Below are positions 44,550 through 55,496 of a stretch of DNA of 64,000 bases, piece after piece. Source of the DNA: Sequoia sempervirens (Eukaryota > Streptophyta > Pinopsida > Cupressales > Cupressaceae); contig VDFB02270651.1 of assembly GCA_007258455.2 (NCBI GenBank), positions 697,608,197-697,672,196 on the forward strand. The letters run 5' to 3'. Each line of letters opens with the position of its first letter. Within the stretch, counting starts at the first letter, position 1. Below the pieces are notes generated by a model. The model searched no databases. It was not told the DNA's origin and saw nothing but the letters and a program-made list of their open reading frames with translations. Both the position numbers and the translations under genes were made by a program.

Positions 44550-45660
44550 ATGTTAAAACCCCTCTTCAAAGTTAGTTTAACCCTAAATCCTTTTAGTAGT
44601 GATGACCTTGATATGTTAAATGAAGCCCTTGAGGGCTTCACCTCCCAAGGTTTGTCCACTAAAGCGTGTTCAAACAAACCTAACCAAAGAGAAGTAAATG
44701 TCATTCAACCTCAACCTATTAGCAAACCCAATCCTTTTAGTAGTTATGAATTTGGTATGTTAGACGAAGCCCTTGAGGACTTCTTCTTGCAAGGATCATC
44801 CACTAAGACTTGTTAAAAAAAACCTAAAAAAAAAGAAGTAAATGTCATTCAACTGCAACTTACCATTTATCCACCTTCAAACAAACCTTTCCTTATCCTT
44901 GAAACACCTAATGAAAATGTGTCACCATAATCGAATTATAATACTGTTGCTCATACATATAACACAAGGAATAATATACAACCTCAACCTAATCTTGTGT
45001 TGTCTAGTGCCCCTCATTTACCATCACATAGTGTAAAGGAGTATGATCTTGTTGAGCAACTTAAGAATACTCTTGCTAAGATTTCCTTATGGGATCTTAT
45101 TCAAGCCTCGCCTAGTTACTACACCATGCTTCAAAAAACTTTGCAGCAAGTTGTGGTTCCTCCTAATACAAACACAAAAAATGTGGTAGCTCTAATACAA
45201 GGAATGAATACAGTTAATGTAGACATCACTTTTCACCAAAATGAGCCCCCTCCCTTAGAAATGAGAAAGAAATATGATGCATTCATGATAATAGCTAGAT
45301 ACAACACCATGGGAATAAAAAGAACCCTTGTTGATAATGGCTCCACTCTAAATGTATGTAGTGTAAATATTTTAGATAAGTTAGGAGTGGATAAATCAAA
45401 AGTAAAATTTGATTCCCTATCGATTCGAGGATTTGACAATATCAGAAAGAAACCACTCAATGTGATCACTTTTCCTATTTCATTAAGAAAGGATACCTTA
45501 CAAATTTCTATTCATGTTATGCCTCATGAACTTTCATACAATCTTCTTTTAGGAAGATGATGGATTCATGAGATGCATGTGGTGCCTTCAACTCTTCATC
45601 ATATCATGAAGTATGTCTATAACAATAAGATATACCAAATTGAAATGGACCCCAAGCCTA
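44550..45660 (+). pseudogene. TE-3 gag remnant and aspartic protease
   Basis: The frame opens with NPFSSDDLDMLNEALEGF, repeated 144 bp later as NPFSSYEFGMLDEALEDF; no capsid domain or zinc knuckle follows. The pre-protease helix reads ISLWDLIQASPSYYTMLQKT (about 45085), as in TE-1. The protease core is IKRTLVDNGSTLNVCSVNIL with LSYNLLLGR at the C-terminal end. The catalytic Asp is present, the next residue is Asn. Confidence 0.78.
44586..44873 (+). repeat. 144-bp coding tandem repeat in the TE-3 gag region
   Basis: Two units start AATCCTTTTAGTAGT at 44586 and 44730 and both run on to GAAGTAAATGTCATTCAAC. The period is a multiple of three, so the frame survives. Confidence 0.85.
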
Positions 45661-45998
45661 AATGTTCCTTGTAAATTGAAAAAGGAACTACCAGTCCTCT
45701 GAAAACATTATTTCCAACATAAAAAATAAAGTTGATAACAAAGGAAATACAAGAGATGGAAACAATGTCAAAATTAACAGATGATGATTGGGGTTCCTTG
45801 GAGTTCACACCTTCATTCATGGGAGAATATATAATCACAAGGAAAGAGGATGAAAAATAAAAGAAACCAATGGTTATGTCAACACAGAACTTGGGAGAAA
45901 AATCACAAACATCTACCTCATCTACTCTTGAACAAGACACAAACTACATAATGAAATTCGATGAGATAGACAATCAACAACCACCAAACACAAAATAA

Positions 45999-46676
45999 AT
46001 GGGAAAACATTATGGGATAGGCTATGAAATTTTGAAACAATTAGGTTATAGTGGAAAAGGACATGGAAAGAGAGAAGAAGGAATTTGTGTTCCTATAGAA
46101 CCTAACACACAAGAAACCAAAATTGGTTTGGGATACTATCCTAAGATTATGCACACAAACAAGAGACCTTCATTAAACATCAACACCCTTTCATGTAAAG
46201 CAAAAATCAATCTGACTATGAAATATCCTAAATTGCTTGATATGGATTTACCACCATCATGGGAGTACTTTAAAGATAATGAAGTCTTGAAAAAAATGTT
46301 AGGAGTTTATGATAAACCATTAACTCTTTATCACAAGAAAAGGGCTACATCTGCTATGGTAACCACCAAACAAAAATATGGAGAAAAAGAATGTGGTGAG
46401 ATAGTAATGAATAATGAAGAGTACAATCCTAAATTTTTGAGATCAAACACACTTCCTTTAGGGGATACCATGTATATAGCAATGGACATCAATGATAAAA
46501 AGAAAGTCATTAAAATAGGAAAATGCCTCAATGACGGAGAGCAAGAGGATATTGCAACCTTGCTTCATGAATTTCCTAAAATTTTTGCTTGGACTTATTC
46601 AGACATACCAAGAATTGTCCCTAAGATTGTAACACACAACATAGTCCTAGCTGAAAATGCTAAGTCTATTAGATAG
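45999..46676 (+). pseudogene. TE-3 G-patch segment of pol
   Basis: HYGIGYEILKQLGYSGKGHG followed by KREEGICVPIE is the G-patch counterpart of the TE-1 segment. KIGLGYYP follows. Downstream FPKIFAWTYSDIPRIVPKIV is the lead-in to RT (compare FAWSYADMPGLDPELV in TE-1). The 225-codon frame is open and ends in TAG just before the RT fingers. Confidence 0.8.
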
Positions 46677-47960
46677 ATGATTCAAAAAATGAACCCTAAA
46701 ATAGCCTTGCTAGTTAAGGACAAAATTGAAAAACTTCTTGAGGCTAGTTTCATAAGACCTATAGATTATTCTCCTTGGATCTCAAACATTGTCACCATTG
46801 CAAAGCCTAACAATCGTATTAGGTTGTGTATGGATTTTCGTGACTTGAATAAAGAATATTTAAAATATGACTTTCCCCTTCCTAATATTGACATGATTTA
46901 GTAGATTCGACTATTAGACATGCTTTTTTGTTATTCATTGATGGATTTTCTAGATACAATCAAATTTTCATCAACCCTCGAGAATAGTACAAAACATCAT
47001 TTAAAATTGTTTGGGGAACATTTTGTTTGGTTATGATTCCTTTTGGATTGAAGAACATGGGAACAACATACCAATGAGCTATGAAACTGATATTCCATGA
47101 TTACATACATAAGATTTTGGAAGTTTATATTGACAAAATTCTAGCTAAATATTTAACATGAAAAGACAATGTGAATTTTGTTTGGAAGATCTTTGAGAAA
47201 ATTTAAAAATATAACATGAGACTAAATCTGAAAAAGTGTTTCTTTGGTGTAGATAGTGGAAAACTTTTAGGTTTTATCATATCTCATAGAGGCATCAAGA
47301 TGGACATAAATAAAAATGATGCTATAGTTAACATGCCACCTTCTAGAAATATCTCCCAATTGTGTACCTTACAAGGAAGAATTCAAGCCATTCGATGATT
47401 TGTAGCATCCTTAGCAGATCAAATGTTATCATTTACAGATCTTCTCAAGAAAGGAAGACACTTTGAGTGGAACGAGGATTGTAAATAGGCTTTTGAGAGT
47501 TTGAAATATTATCTTGTCACTCCACCTATTTTACAACCCTCTATGCAAAACAAACCATTCATCCTTCATACATCAGCATCAACCCACGCTCTTGCAGCAT
47601 TGTTGGCTCAATAAGATGAAAAGGGTAAAGAAAATCCTATTTATTACATTAGTCAAACATTGATTGATTATGAGAAAAGATACACAACAATAGAAAAACA
47701 ATGTTTGGATCTTGTATTCACTACTAGTAAGTTGTGACATTACTTATTGAATGCCGAAATACAAGTGACCAAGAAGTTTAACCCTTTGAAACACTTTTTC
47801 GCTAAAACAAATTTATTCAGATGCTTAGCTAAGTGGATGATGTTGTTGACCGAGTTTGAGCTTAAAGTTGTTTCACAAAAAGCAATTAAGGGTCAAGCCT
47901 TGACTAACCAATTATTTGATGCTCCTTCTCCTTTAGTGTTACCTGGTAATGATTCTTTCC
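46677..47960 (+). pseudogene. TE-3 reverse transcriptase and RNase H
   Basis: KIEKLLEASFIRPIDYSPWI, then RIRLCMDFRDLNKEYLKYDF and PLPNIDMI mark the fingers. The frame then shifts at about 46905. The catalytic motif is spoiled: VYIDKILAK (about 47120) where TE-1 keeps DYVDDLLAK. Thumb and connection (LNLKKCFFGVDSGKLLGFII, LCTLQGRIQAIR) and RNase H (ASTHALAALLAQ, KENPIYYISQTL) follow with several stops. It is clearly inactive. Confidence 0.88.
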
Positions 47961-47969
47961 CTAACAATA

Positions 47970-48330
47970 ATGTGTTGATAATCGAAGAAGATACATGGGA
48001 ATTTTATTTCAATGGATCTAAGTGTAGAGCTAACTTCGATGCAAGGGTTATAATAAAACTTCCTGCAAAAGAGTCTATTCCCTTATCATATCACTTGAAT
48101 TTCCTATGTACAAACAATACTATTAAATATGAGGCATTACTCACTAGATTGCATATTGCTTTAGTTATGGGCTCTAGAGACATTAAAATATTTGGAAATT
48201 CAATATTAGTCATCAAGCAAATAAATAGAACACATCAAACAAAACATGAAAAACTATTGAAATATAAGGATCTCATAATGAAATTGTTAGAGAAGTTTGA
48301 ATCATTTACCATTGATAACATCCCTTGACA
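47970..48330 (+). pseudogene. TE-3 second (archaeal-type) RNase H
   Basis: WEFYFNGSKCRANFDARVII, then NNTIKYEALLTRLHIALVMG and IKIFGNSILVIKQINRTH correspond block by block to the TE-1 domain. The first acidic residue is changed (FNGS for FDGS), and the third too (GNSI for RDSQ), so the active site is lost. Confidence 0.85.
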
Positions 48331-48411
48331 AGATTAATCTGCATGCAAATACAATGGCAAGTGTAGCTTCTCTTATATCCCCTCAAGATCCTTCAAAAGA
48401 CTTCACTTTTA

Positions 48412-49730
48412 TTGTGCATGATTATGAAACCATCTATCGATGATAAAGTAGATGAAGTGTTAGCAACAAAAATTGAAAACTCAAGTGAATTCTATGATGT
48501 GATATTTGATTATTTGAAAGATGGTAACATTCTTGAGCCAATAAATAAAAACAATCGATCTCATCTTCAAAAATTTGCATCTAGATATATCAGCCTAGAA
48601 GACATCTTATATAAGCAATCCTTTCATGGCCTTTTGCTTAGGTGTCTTAAACAATCTGAAATCCCTATAACACTTGAACAAGCTCATGCAGGTGCTTGTG
48701 GGGGACATTTTGGAGGAATATCATTGGTTAAAAATCTAATCCACATAGGATATTATTGGAAGAACATGGAAGGAGACTACTTTTAATACATTAAGAAATG
48801 TCACAAGTGTCAAGAGCATCAAAACTTAATTCATGCTCCTACCCCCGAGCTTCATGCATAAGTTCCTATTTGGCCATTCTCAGTATGGGGTTTGGATATT
48901 ATAGGAAAAATATCTCGACCTTCATTCGTAGGACATACATTTATAATCATGACAGTAGATTATTTCAAGAAATGGGTAGAAGCTATTCCCTTGCATTCAA
49001 CAACAACTGATGTAATATATCGTTTCATATTGGAACACATTATCACTTGCTTTGGACTTCCCTCTTCATTAGTTTCAAACAATGGAACACCATTTAAGAA
49101 TAATGATGGGAAGAAGTTATTAGAAACATTTAATATACAACATCGATTCTCAACTCCTTACTACCTGAAATCTAATGGACAAGTTGAATCAACTAATAAA
49201 ACTCTTGAGAAAATTCTAAGAAAAATAGTGAACAAACACAATAAAGATTGGAATATGCATTATGGGCTTCTCATACTAGTATCATAAATCCAATGGGAAG
49301 CACACCTTATAACCTTGTTTATGGTGTTGAGGAAATTATTCCCTAGAGTTACAAATTCCCTCCTTAAAAATCAATCTTCAAGGGCTAATTGATGACAATA
49401 CTTATAGGTAACAACAATTACACTAACTTGAAATGCTCAATTAAAGGCATGTCAACGCCCATGAACATATTTAGGCTTATCATAAGAAAATTCAATGAAG
49501 TTACAATGACCATGTCATCCCTCATTCAGTTAACAAGGGTAATTTGGTGCTATATGAAAATCAACAAAATGTCAATGCTAACCCAACAGAGAAAGAAAAG
49601 TTTAGCACTAACTGGTTAGGACCTTATGTAGTTGAAGAGAGCTATAGGACTGAAGCATACTTGATATCTAAAATGGATGTTACACCTCTTTGGGAACCTC
49701 TTAATGTTGTGCATTTGCATTGGTAATATT
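48412..49730 (+). pseudogene. TE-3 integrase
   Basis: The zinc-binding part is readable (EQAHAGACGGHFGG, GYYWKNMEGD, then stop and CHKCQEHQ). In the catalytic core WGLDIIGKIS keeps the first Asp, the second block reads SNNGTPFKNN (Asn for Asp), and VESTNKTLEKIL holds the Glu. Unlike TE-1, the segment after this Glu is not deleted. The C-terminal part is in two other frames and ends near 49726 with LNVVHLHW. Confidence 0.87.
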
Positions 49731-50239
49731 CCTAGCCTTTTTGAATAGTGTGATTTTTTAAGCAACATTGTTAGAGTTAATCAATAGTATGTAATTTCCT
49801 CTCATTCCTGCTTCGCTCTTGACACATAGTCCTTTGTGTCTTGAATTGTGGAGTAGTGGGTCCAATGTGGTTTTGGAATCCTACTTTAGGTGTCATGCTA
49901 TTCAAATCTTTTGGTGTAAGATATGTTACATTAAATCCTTAGCAGTATTTAATGTTTTATAATTAAATCATAAGTGCATTTAAGTTAGCATAACATACTA
50001 CATCATAAATTTAAGAAAACTTAAGGAAAATCATATTAGATCATGGAGATATTTATTGAATATTATAACTTAGATTATTTAATAAATCACATTTCCATCT
50101 AACACATAAACATAAAATCCAAGCATGCTCGTATATATATATATATATATATAAAGTTTTAATACATCTCATCAAATAGTACAATGTCATTGTGGCCTAT
50201 GATTGTTGGATCCCTCAGGATGTGGTGTATGCACCTATC
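49731..50239. other. TE-3 spacer, no gene seen; TA microsatellite
   Basis: No frame supported. A run of about 11 TA units lies at 50132-50152. Confidence 0.5.
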
Positions 50240-51990
50240 AAGAGATAGTGGTGTGTGACCAAGATCTACTCATGTTGGTCATATGTTGCATAGTTTGTAG
50301 TGAGCCACTCGACCTCTGACTGTAAGATAGCCTCTCTCTCAAATCTTTGAGCTACTCAAGCCTCCTCTAGCTCTACTTCCAGTGCTGATACCTGACCCTC
50401 AACCTAATGAGTGCACTTGGATAAACCATCATATGCTCCCTTGAGCCTCACATAAGGCTCGAATAGGTCCATACACTCTGCCATTAAATATGGGGGCATG
50501 TCGTAGACTTATCTGCAAGAAGGGGTGGCACTATCTCTGCAACTGCACATTAGAAGAGATCCTGAAGATCTATCACAGGCCCTGCAAGATAGAAATCATA
50601 AGAATAATCAGTGTACATCATCATAATATATATATACATGAGGATGATATGGATAAAAGCATAAAGATTAATAAATATAAATATCATCACCTCATTCTGT
50701 AGCATGATCTGTAGGAATCTCAGATGACCTACTACTCTCCTTGTGCTAGACACTAACACATGCAGACCGTGACCTTGTAACCCATGTGGGAACTATATCT
50801 CTCTACTCGGGTCTAGGAGGACTAGCCTCACCTCTGTCACTATCCTTGCTCATTGTTTAGCTCTTCTCATGCTCTGTCTCCTTGTCATCCTCCTCCCCTT
50901 CATAGTCATTTTCCTCTTTTGACTCCTCATCCCCCTCTATGAATAGATTTGTTGGATCTACCCACCTACTTAACTCTTTCTCCTCCTCCCCTACATCTAG
51001 CAAAGGTATTGTGAAGACCATAGTATATTCCATAGGATTGATAGCTTCTAGTCGAGCCAACTCCCAACACTCATCATACTCCTGTGTCATTCCAACATTG
51101 TCTACATCAGAGACTAGGGGCATGTTTGTATCCTCTTCCTCTGCATCGTTCAGGATAACATCGTCAGCTATTAGTTGTTTGAGGTTCTCTAGAATGTGAG
51201 TGCTCCATACTAACCATCTATATGAATCCCATAGTTGTGGTTGCTATTGTACCTTCCTAAACTATCTCATGACGTGATTGTAGTAGAAGGGTCTCATTAT
51301 GTGGTCATACCATCCTAGTAGAAGCATGTCCCTTTGCATCTGTCTCAATTGTCCTATAGTTTTTGGCTAGAATAGCTCCATCATATAGGGTCTCCATAAA
51401 ATGTCCTCCTCACTCAGTATACCAAATATAATCCTCCATAATAGTACATCATTGTTCTTCTATGTCTTCCTAAGGGGATAACTAAAGGCCTATGGGTATC
51501 CCACTACTATGGCAATTGGGAATCATGTAGACTTGGTGCAGGTAATCTGCTCTAGGATCTAGGTCTATAGTAAGGTGTAGTGCAACATTTTGTTTAGAAA
51601 TTCATAGGTAAATCAACTCTAGTCATAGTACAGGTGTGCCAGTATGCTCCAACCCCATACGTAGATGACACAGTAGTGCTCTATGTCTTGAATCATGTGC
51701 ATTATCCCCCCTCTAGATGTGCTCCACAACTGTCGAGGACTAGTACCAGTGCTACTGTGAAGATCAAGATGTATTTGAATAATGGTGAATGTGCATGAAG
51801 AAGCCATGTTAGCTCAACACATGGTCCCACAATCCTGCAATGAACCGATTTTCCTAGGTAATACTTTGTGTCTACCTGCATCTCCTTAGCTCCTTCCCTA
51901 CACTAGGAATACCCTCTCTCTTCGAATAGACACTCATAATATGTGATGGACATCCTCCATGGTGACTGTCATCTTATTGGAATATTTTTT
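50240..51990 (-). pseudogene. PMD protein gene, antisense at the 3' side of TE-3
   Basis: Minus-strand text from about 51985 reads NKMTVTMEDVHHIL, stop, VSIRRERV, which aligns with EATITLEDVYQILRVPIRGE of the TE-1 PMD gene. Further down come HYCVIYVWGWSILAHLYYD, YYNHVMR and LWDSYRWLVWSTHILENL, then an acidic part (EESKEENDYEGEEDDKETEH, about 50900) and a coiled-coil-like tail (VEGQVSALEVELEEA, about 50380). The tail corresponds to the QVKSLQSALEVS segment of the TE-1 gene. The order, domain - acidic stretch - coiled coil, is the same. The part N-terminal of the TVTMEDV block is not recognisable. Many stops; dead. Confidence 0.72.
50583..50690 (-). other. Possible intron in the TE-3 PMD pseudogene
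   Basis: On the minus strand GAG|GTGATGATATTT opens and TTTCTATCTTGCAG closes a 108-base AT-rich segment. The sites look good, but without transcripts or an intact reading frame this is a prediction. Confidence 0.4.
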
Positions 51991-52405
51991 CATTAATGTC
52001 AAAAGGGGATCATAGAAGTGTGTTGATCTAGTGCAAAATTGCATATTGCTATCATTGATGTTAAAAGTGCAGATCATGCAAATGGTTTTGAAATTTTTAA
52101 TAGGTTAACTAGTTGTGTGCTCGAGTGATGTACCTATATATGTATGGTGTATTGTAGGTATGAATGCATATGGTGGTGTTGTCATTAATGTAGTTATTGA
52201 TATCAATGTGGTATAGGTTGTTTCAATGAAAGGACATAAGTGGTTGCACGTCTAGAATATGCTCTAATATGTGTTCATAATGTACTTTGGCATGTGCTCC
52301 GCATTTCTATTGTATTGATACTATGCTTATGTGGATCTATAGGTTGTTCAAGGTCATCCATGGGTGGTATATTATGGATTATAGCTTCTAGGCTGATGAA
52401 GAGTG
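51991..52405. other. Sequence between the TE-3 PMD remnant and TE-4, no gene seen
   Basis: Nothing recognisable. It joined 63673 onward before TE-4 inserted. Confidence 0.4.
52401..52405. other. Target site duplication of TE-4, left copy (GAGTG)
   Basis: GAGTG here and AAGTG at 63668-63672 flank TE-4; four of five bases agree. Confidence 0.65.
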
Positions 52406-52877
52406 TGAAACAACAATTTTGTAGATTCTATGTACTTCTCTTACACTCTTAGGATCTTTCACCTAAAAGGAGAGAGATAGAACCCTAAAATTGTGGTGGT
52501 TCACTCAAATAAAGGATTGTATGATGTGATTAATACTAAATTCAATAATGTGAATGCAACTAAATGATGTAATTGACTGATTATGAATGCAAAACTATTG
52601 AAATATGCAATGTTTGAAAACACAATGTGATATGTTGAAAAGGAAATAGAGATGAAAACTAATGCAAACAAAATCGAACAAGGACTAACAAAGTGCACCT
52701 AGGAATTGGATGAAGAATCTAGAATGTTCTGAAATCTTGTAGAAATGACTATAAATAACTAGTGGGACTCATTCGCCACTGATGGTGAATCAATCCTCTT
52801 ACCTGTAAAAATACCTGAAACTACTTTCCAACTGTCGGGAACTAGATTCTGAAAAAATCACCTTTTTCAACCTTTAG

Positions 52878-52914
52878 GTGGGACTCATTTTCCACTGATG
52901 GAAAATCATTCTTC
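52878..52914 (-). repeat. Stem-loop with ATTTTCCA/TGGAAAAT arms
   Basis: Inner arms ATTTTCCA and TGGAAAAT pair perfectly. In the neighbouring stem-loop at 53383 the arms are ATTCACCA and TGGTGAAT. The corresponding site in the other TE-4 LTR (60881-60915) has CGCCA on one side only and pairs less well. Confidence 0.7.
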
Positions 52915-53382
52915 CTCTAGAATTCTACAAATACAAAGGTCAATTATGTAGATCCAGATCTGCACTTGTCTTCTCGTTGGGTTGATAGAGTGAAATCTAC
53001 AAAAAATGGACTGTAGGTTGCCCCAAGCTTGAAATAGGGTTTATTTGACTTGAAACACCTTTTTGACTTACTGACAACCTTTCAACACCTATTTTCTTGA
53101 TAAATCTACATACACAAGTCACAACCTTGTTGAAGAAATATGAAGATATGTCAATGGTTGTTCCAAGATATTTGATGATTGCTTGATTGAATTATGCTTT
53201 GATGATGAATGAGATTGAATGGTTGAATGAATAGTTGAATGGGGGTGAATGAATGTAAAAACACTTATTTATACACACTTATGCCCTAATAACCCAATAA
53301 TACATCATCACAGGCTGACATAAGGTATTTTTGAATAAAAACCCAAAAGAAAATTTGAATTATTTTGAATTTGGAGCCAAGA

Positions 53383-53416
53383 GGGACTCATTCACCACCC
53401 ATGGTGAATGAGTCCC
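53383..53416 (-). repeat. Perfect 15-bp stem-loop of the LTR family
   Basis: GGGACTCATTCACCA and TGGTGAATGAGTCCC are exact complements around the loop CCCA. It lies about 110 bp from the TATA box, on its upstream side. The other TE-4 LTR has the same element at 63192-63225 with ATTTGCCA/TGGCGAAT (one G-T type change). Confidence 0.85.
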
Positions 53417-54284
53417 ACCTTGGGCTTGTAAGTGGGTTTCAAGAATTATCTGGCATTTAATGTTGTTTTTTAGGTTTACATTAAAAAATACACTTAACTA
53501 ACTCTTATGAGTACATAAAGGGGTCAAATAAAGCATAGGAAAGGTGTAAATAGTGAAATCAAGCCTAGAAAAGCATGAAATCTTGTTACAAGACTTTACA
53601 ACACTTTAAAATAGGGCATGATATGTGATGAAAAACAGATTTTTAGGTGAATTATAATGAGAAGAGTCTAGAAAAGTGTAGAAATGTGTTACAACATGCA
53701 CTATAGAAAAATGGTCCCTTGTCATTGTCATGGTATTTTAAGCATTTCTTCATGATGCTTGGTCCATTTTGCTTTGATTTAATGTTGCAATGAGGATTGA
53801 ACATTCACATTAGGTCCTTAAAATTCAAATTATGGTGTCTTGTGAAGGTGTTGTGAAATGTTGTACAAATTTCTACACTTTTCTAGACTATATTCATTAC
53901 AATTTATGTAAGAATCACCTTTTCATCACTTATCAAGTCCTATTTTGAACTGTTGTAAAGTCTTGTAACAAGATTTAATGCTTTTTCTAGGCATAATTTC
54001 ACTATTTACACCTTTCTTATGCTTTATTTGATGTCTTTATTCCCTTATAAGGCTTAATTAAGTGTGTTTTTTTTACTATAAACCCAACAAAAAAACATTA
54101 AATGTAAGATAATTCCCGACACCCAATTTTAAGTCCAAGGTACAACCCATTCTCCATGGGGTGTGAATGAGTCCCTCTTAGCTCAAAATTCAAAATATTT
54201 TAAATTTTCTTTCAGGTTTTTGTTTAAAATCACCTTACATCAACCTGTGATGGGGTATCATTGGGTTACTAAGGCACAAGTATG

Positions 54285-54294
54285 TATAAATAAG
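54285..54294 (+). promoter_or_regulatory. LTR TATA box
   Basis: TATAAATAAG, identical in both TE-4 LTRs (minus, 53264-53273 and 61278-61287). It lies about 110 bp after the first stem-loop. Confidence 0.65.
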
Positions 54295-54443
54295 TTTTTT
54301 TCTTCTCATTTTAACCCCCATTCATCAAGTTCACTTATTCACTCATTCATGTATTCAATCACTTTGCATCACTGAATCAAGCATTAATTAGGTATTTTGG
54401 AGTAGCCATTGTTATATCTTGTGATTTCTTCAATAAGGGTTTG

Positions 54444-54600
54444 GTGAGTTGATAGAATTTACATGTTATTTGTTTATCATTCTCTTCCATTTCATTTCAT
54501 TATTTCATTAAGGGTCTAATTACCAAAGTGGGATTTGACCAAGGAAAATCCTTATAACCTAACCCTTAACCATTTTCCCCTTTTGTATGTGTGTTTATAG
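54444..54600 (+). other. Predicted leader intron inside the LTR
   Basis: TTTG|GTGAGT opens and GTGTGTTTATAG|ACTTG closes a 157-base segment. Both TE-4 LTRs have the flanks directly joined (AAGGTTGTG-ACTTGTGTATG) with nothing between. Inside lie the arms GGATTT/AAATCC and a branch-point-like CCTAACCC. Confidence 0.7.
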
Positions 54601-55328
54601 ACTTGTGTATGTAGATTTGAAAAGCTATTAGGTGTTGAAAGGTGGTCAACAAGTCAACAAGGTGTTTCAATTCAACAACAACCTATCTCAAGCTTGGAGA
54701 AGACATTCTATTTGTTTTCTACAAAATTAACTTTGTCAACCCTACAAGCAAACAACCTTATATCTAGTGCTACAAAATTGGTTCCTAATTTCTCAAAATT
54801 TTGGGAGAGGACTGATTCACTATTAGTGATGAGTGAGTCCCAACTTAAGGCTGGAAATCAATATTTTGTTAGATTTTGGATCTCAACACTTAGAAAGCAG
54901 CTTTCAACAGTTTTCATCAGAAGTAAGACTGATTCACCATCATGGGAAAATGAGTCCCACTGATGATTTTTAGTGATCTCAATCAGCATTCAAAATATTC
55001 TAGAATCTTCATCAGACCTCTAGGTACACTTTGATTCAAATTTCTTCTTTTCTATTTTTCATTTGTTCATACTTATTTCATGTTTGCATATCACATTATG
55101 TTTTTGAACATTGCATAAATCTTAGATTTTGCATTCACAATCAATCAAATAGATCATTCAGTTGCACTTTGAGCATTCCATTTAGTCTAAATAACATCAT
55201 CCATTACATAATTTAAGTGAACCTAGATAGAATTTTGAGTGGGTTTTATCTCTCCCCTTTATAGTGAAACATCCTAAGAGTGCAAGAGTAGCCTATAAGA
55301 CCTACCCAAAAATATATGGTTCAAAACA

Positions 55329-55481
55329 CCTTCACAAGAGACCATAATTTGAATATTTAGGACCTAATATGAATGCATATGTTACATTGGAACTTTAAAT
55401 CAAAGAAAAATAGATCAACCATCATGAGAGAAAGACCTAAATGACCATGAAAAATTCAATGATCCATTTTTCTATGGTACA
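55329..55481 (-). repeat. TE-4 3' LTR, remaining part
   Basis: Continues 53696 on the other side of the nested LTR. On the element strand it is the start of the LTR, TGTACCATAGAAAAATGG. Confidence 0.85.
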
Positions 55482-55496
55482 TTTAGCCCCCATTTT
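55482..55496 (-). other. TE-4 polypurine tract
   Basis: On the element strand AAAATGGGGGCTAAA lies directly before the 3' LTR. Confidence 0.7.

Larger units (their letters stand above)
42662..52000 (+). mobile_element. TE-3: older Tat-type Ty3/gypsy element, 3' LTR not seen
   Basis: The 5' LTR (42662-43686) is followed by a primer-binding site at 43690, a short leader, protease, G-patch, RT, RNase H, second RNase H and integrase up to about 49726. An antisense PMD pseudogene lies downstream (50240-51990). The order is the same as in TE-1 but on the other strand, with far more stops and shifts. A capsid domain is absent: the gag region is reduced to two 48-residue repeats. No plus-strand LTR with this subfamily's features follows before TE-4, so the 3' end is lost, lies beyond the window, or is unrecognisable; the end given is an estimate. 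Confidence 0.8.
52406..53696 (-). repeat. TE-4 3' LTR, larger part
   Basis: On the element strand it ends ACAAAATTGTTGTTTCA. It contains stem-loops at 52764-52796, 52878-52914 and 53383-53416, and TATAAATAAG (plus 53264-53273). It continues at 55329-55481 after the nested LTR, starting there with TGTACCATAG on the element strand. Confidence 0.85.
53697..55323 (+). repeat. Solo LTR nested in the TE-4 3' LTR
   Basis: Begins TGCACTATAG and ends ATATATGGTTCA. Flanking bases CAACA (53692-53696) and AAACA (55324-55328) agree at four of five positions and lie inside otherwise continuous TE-4 LTR text. It includes TATAAATAAG at 54285-54294 and an intron-like segment at 54444-54600. Stem-loops lie at 54145-54174, 54809-54841 and 54926-54958. 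Confidence 0.85.

Noticed and set aside
50132..50152. TA microsatellite as a functional site
   Set aside because: Simple repeats of this length are common; nothing around it suggests a role.
50490..50702. Plus-strand open frame opposite the TE-3 PMD remnant
   Set aside because: It overlaps the minus-strand PMD text and its predicted intron, and has no motif.
54163..55216. Several plus-strand frames of 60-90 codons in a solo LTR
   Set aside because: They lie inside an LTR whose structure is fixed by target duplications; the frames are not shared by the other LTR copies.
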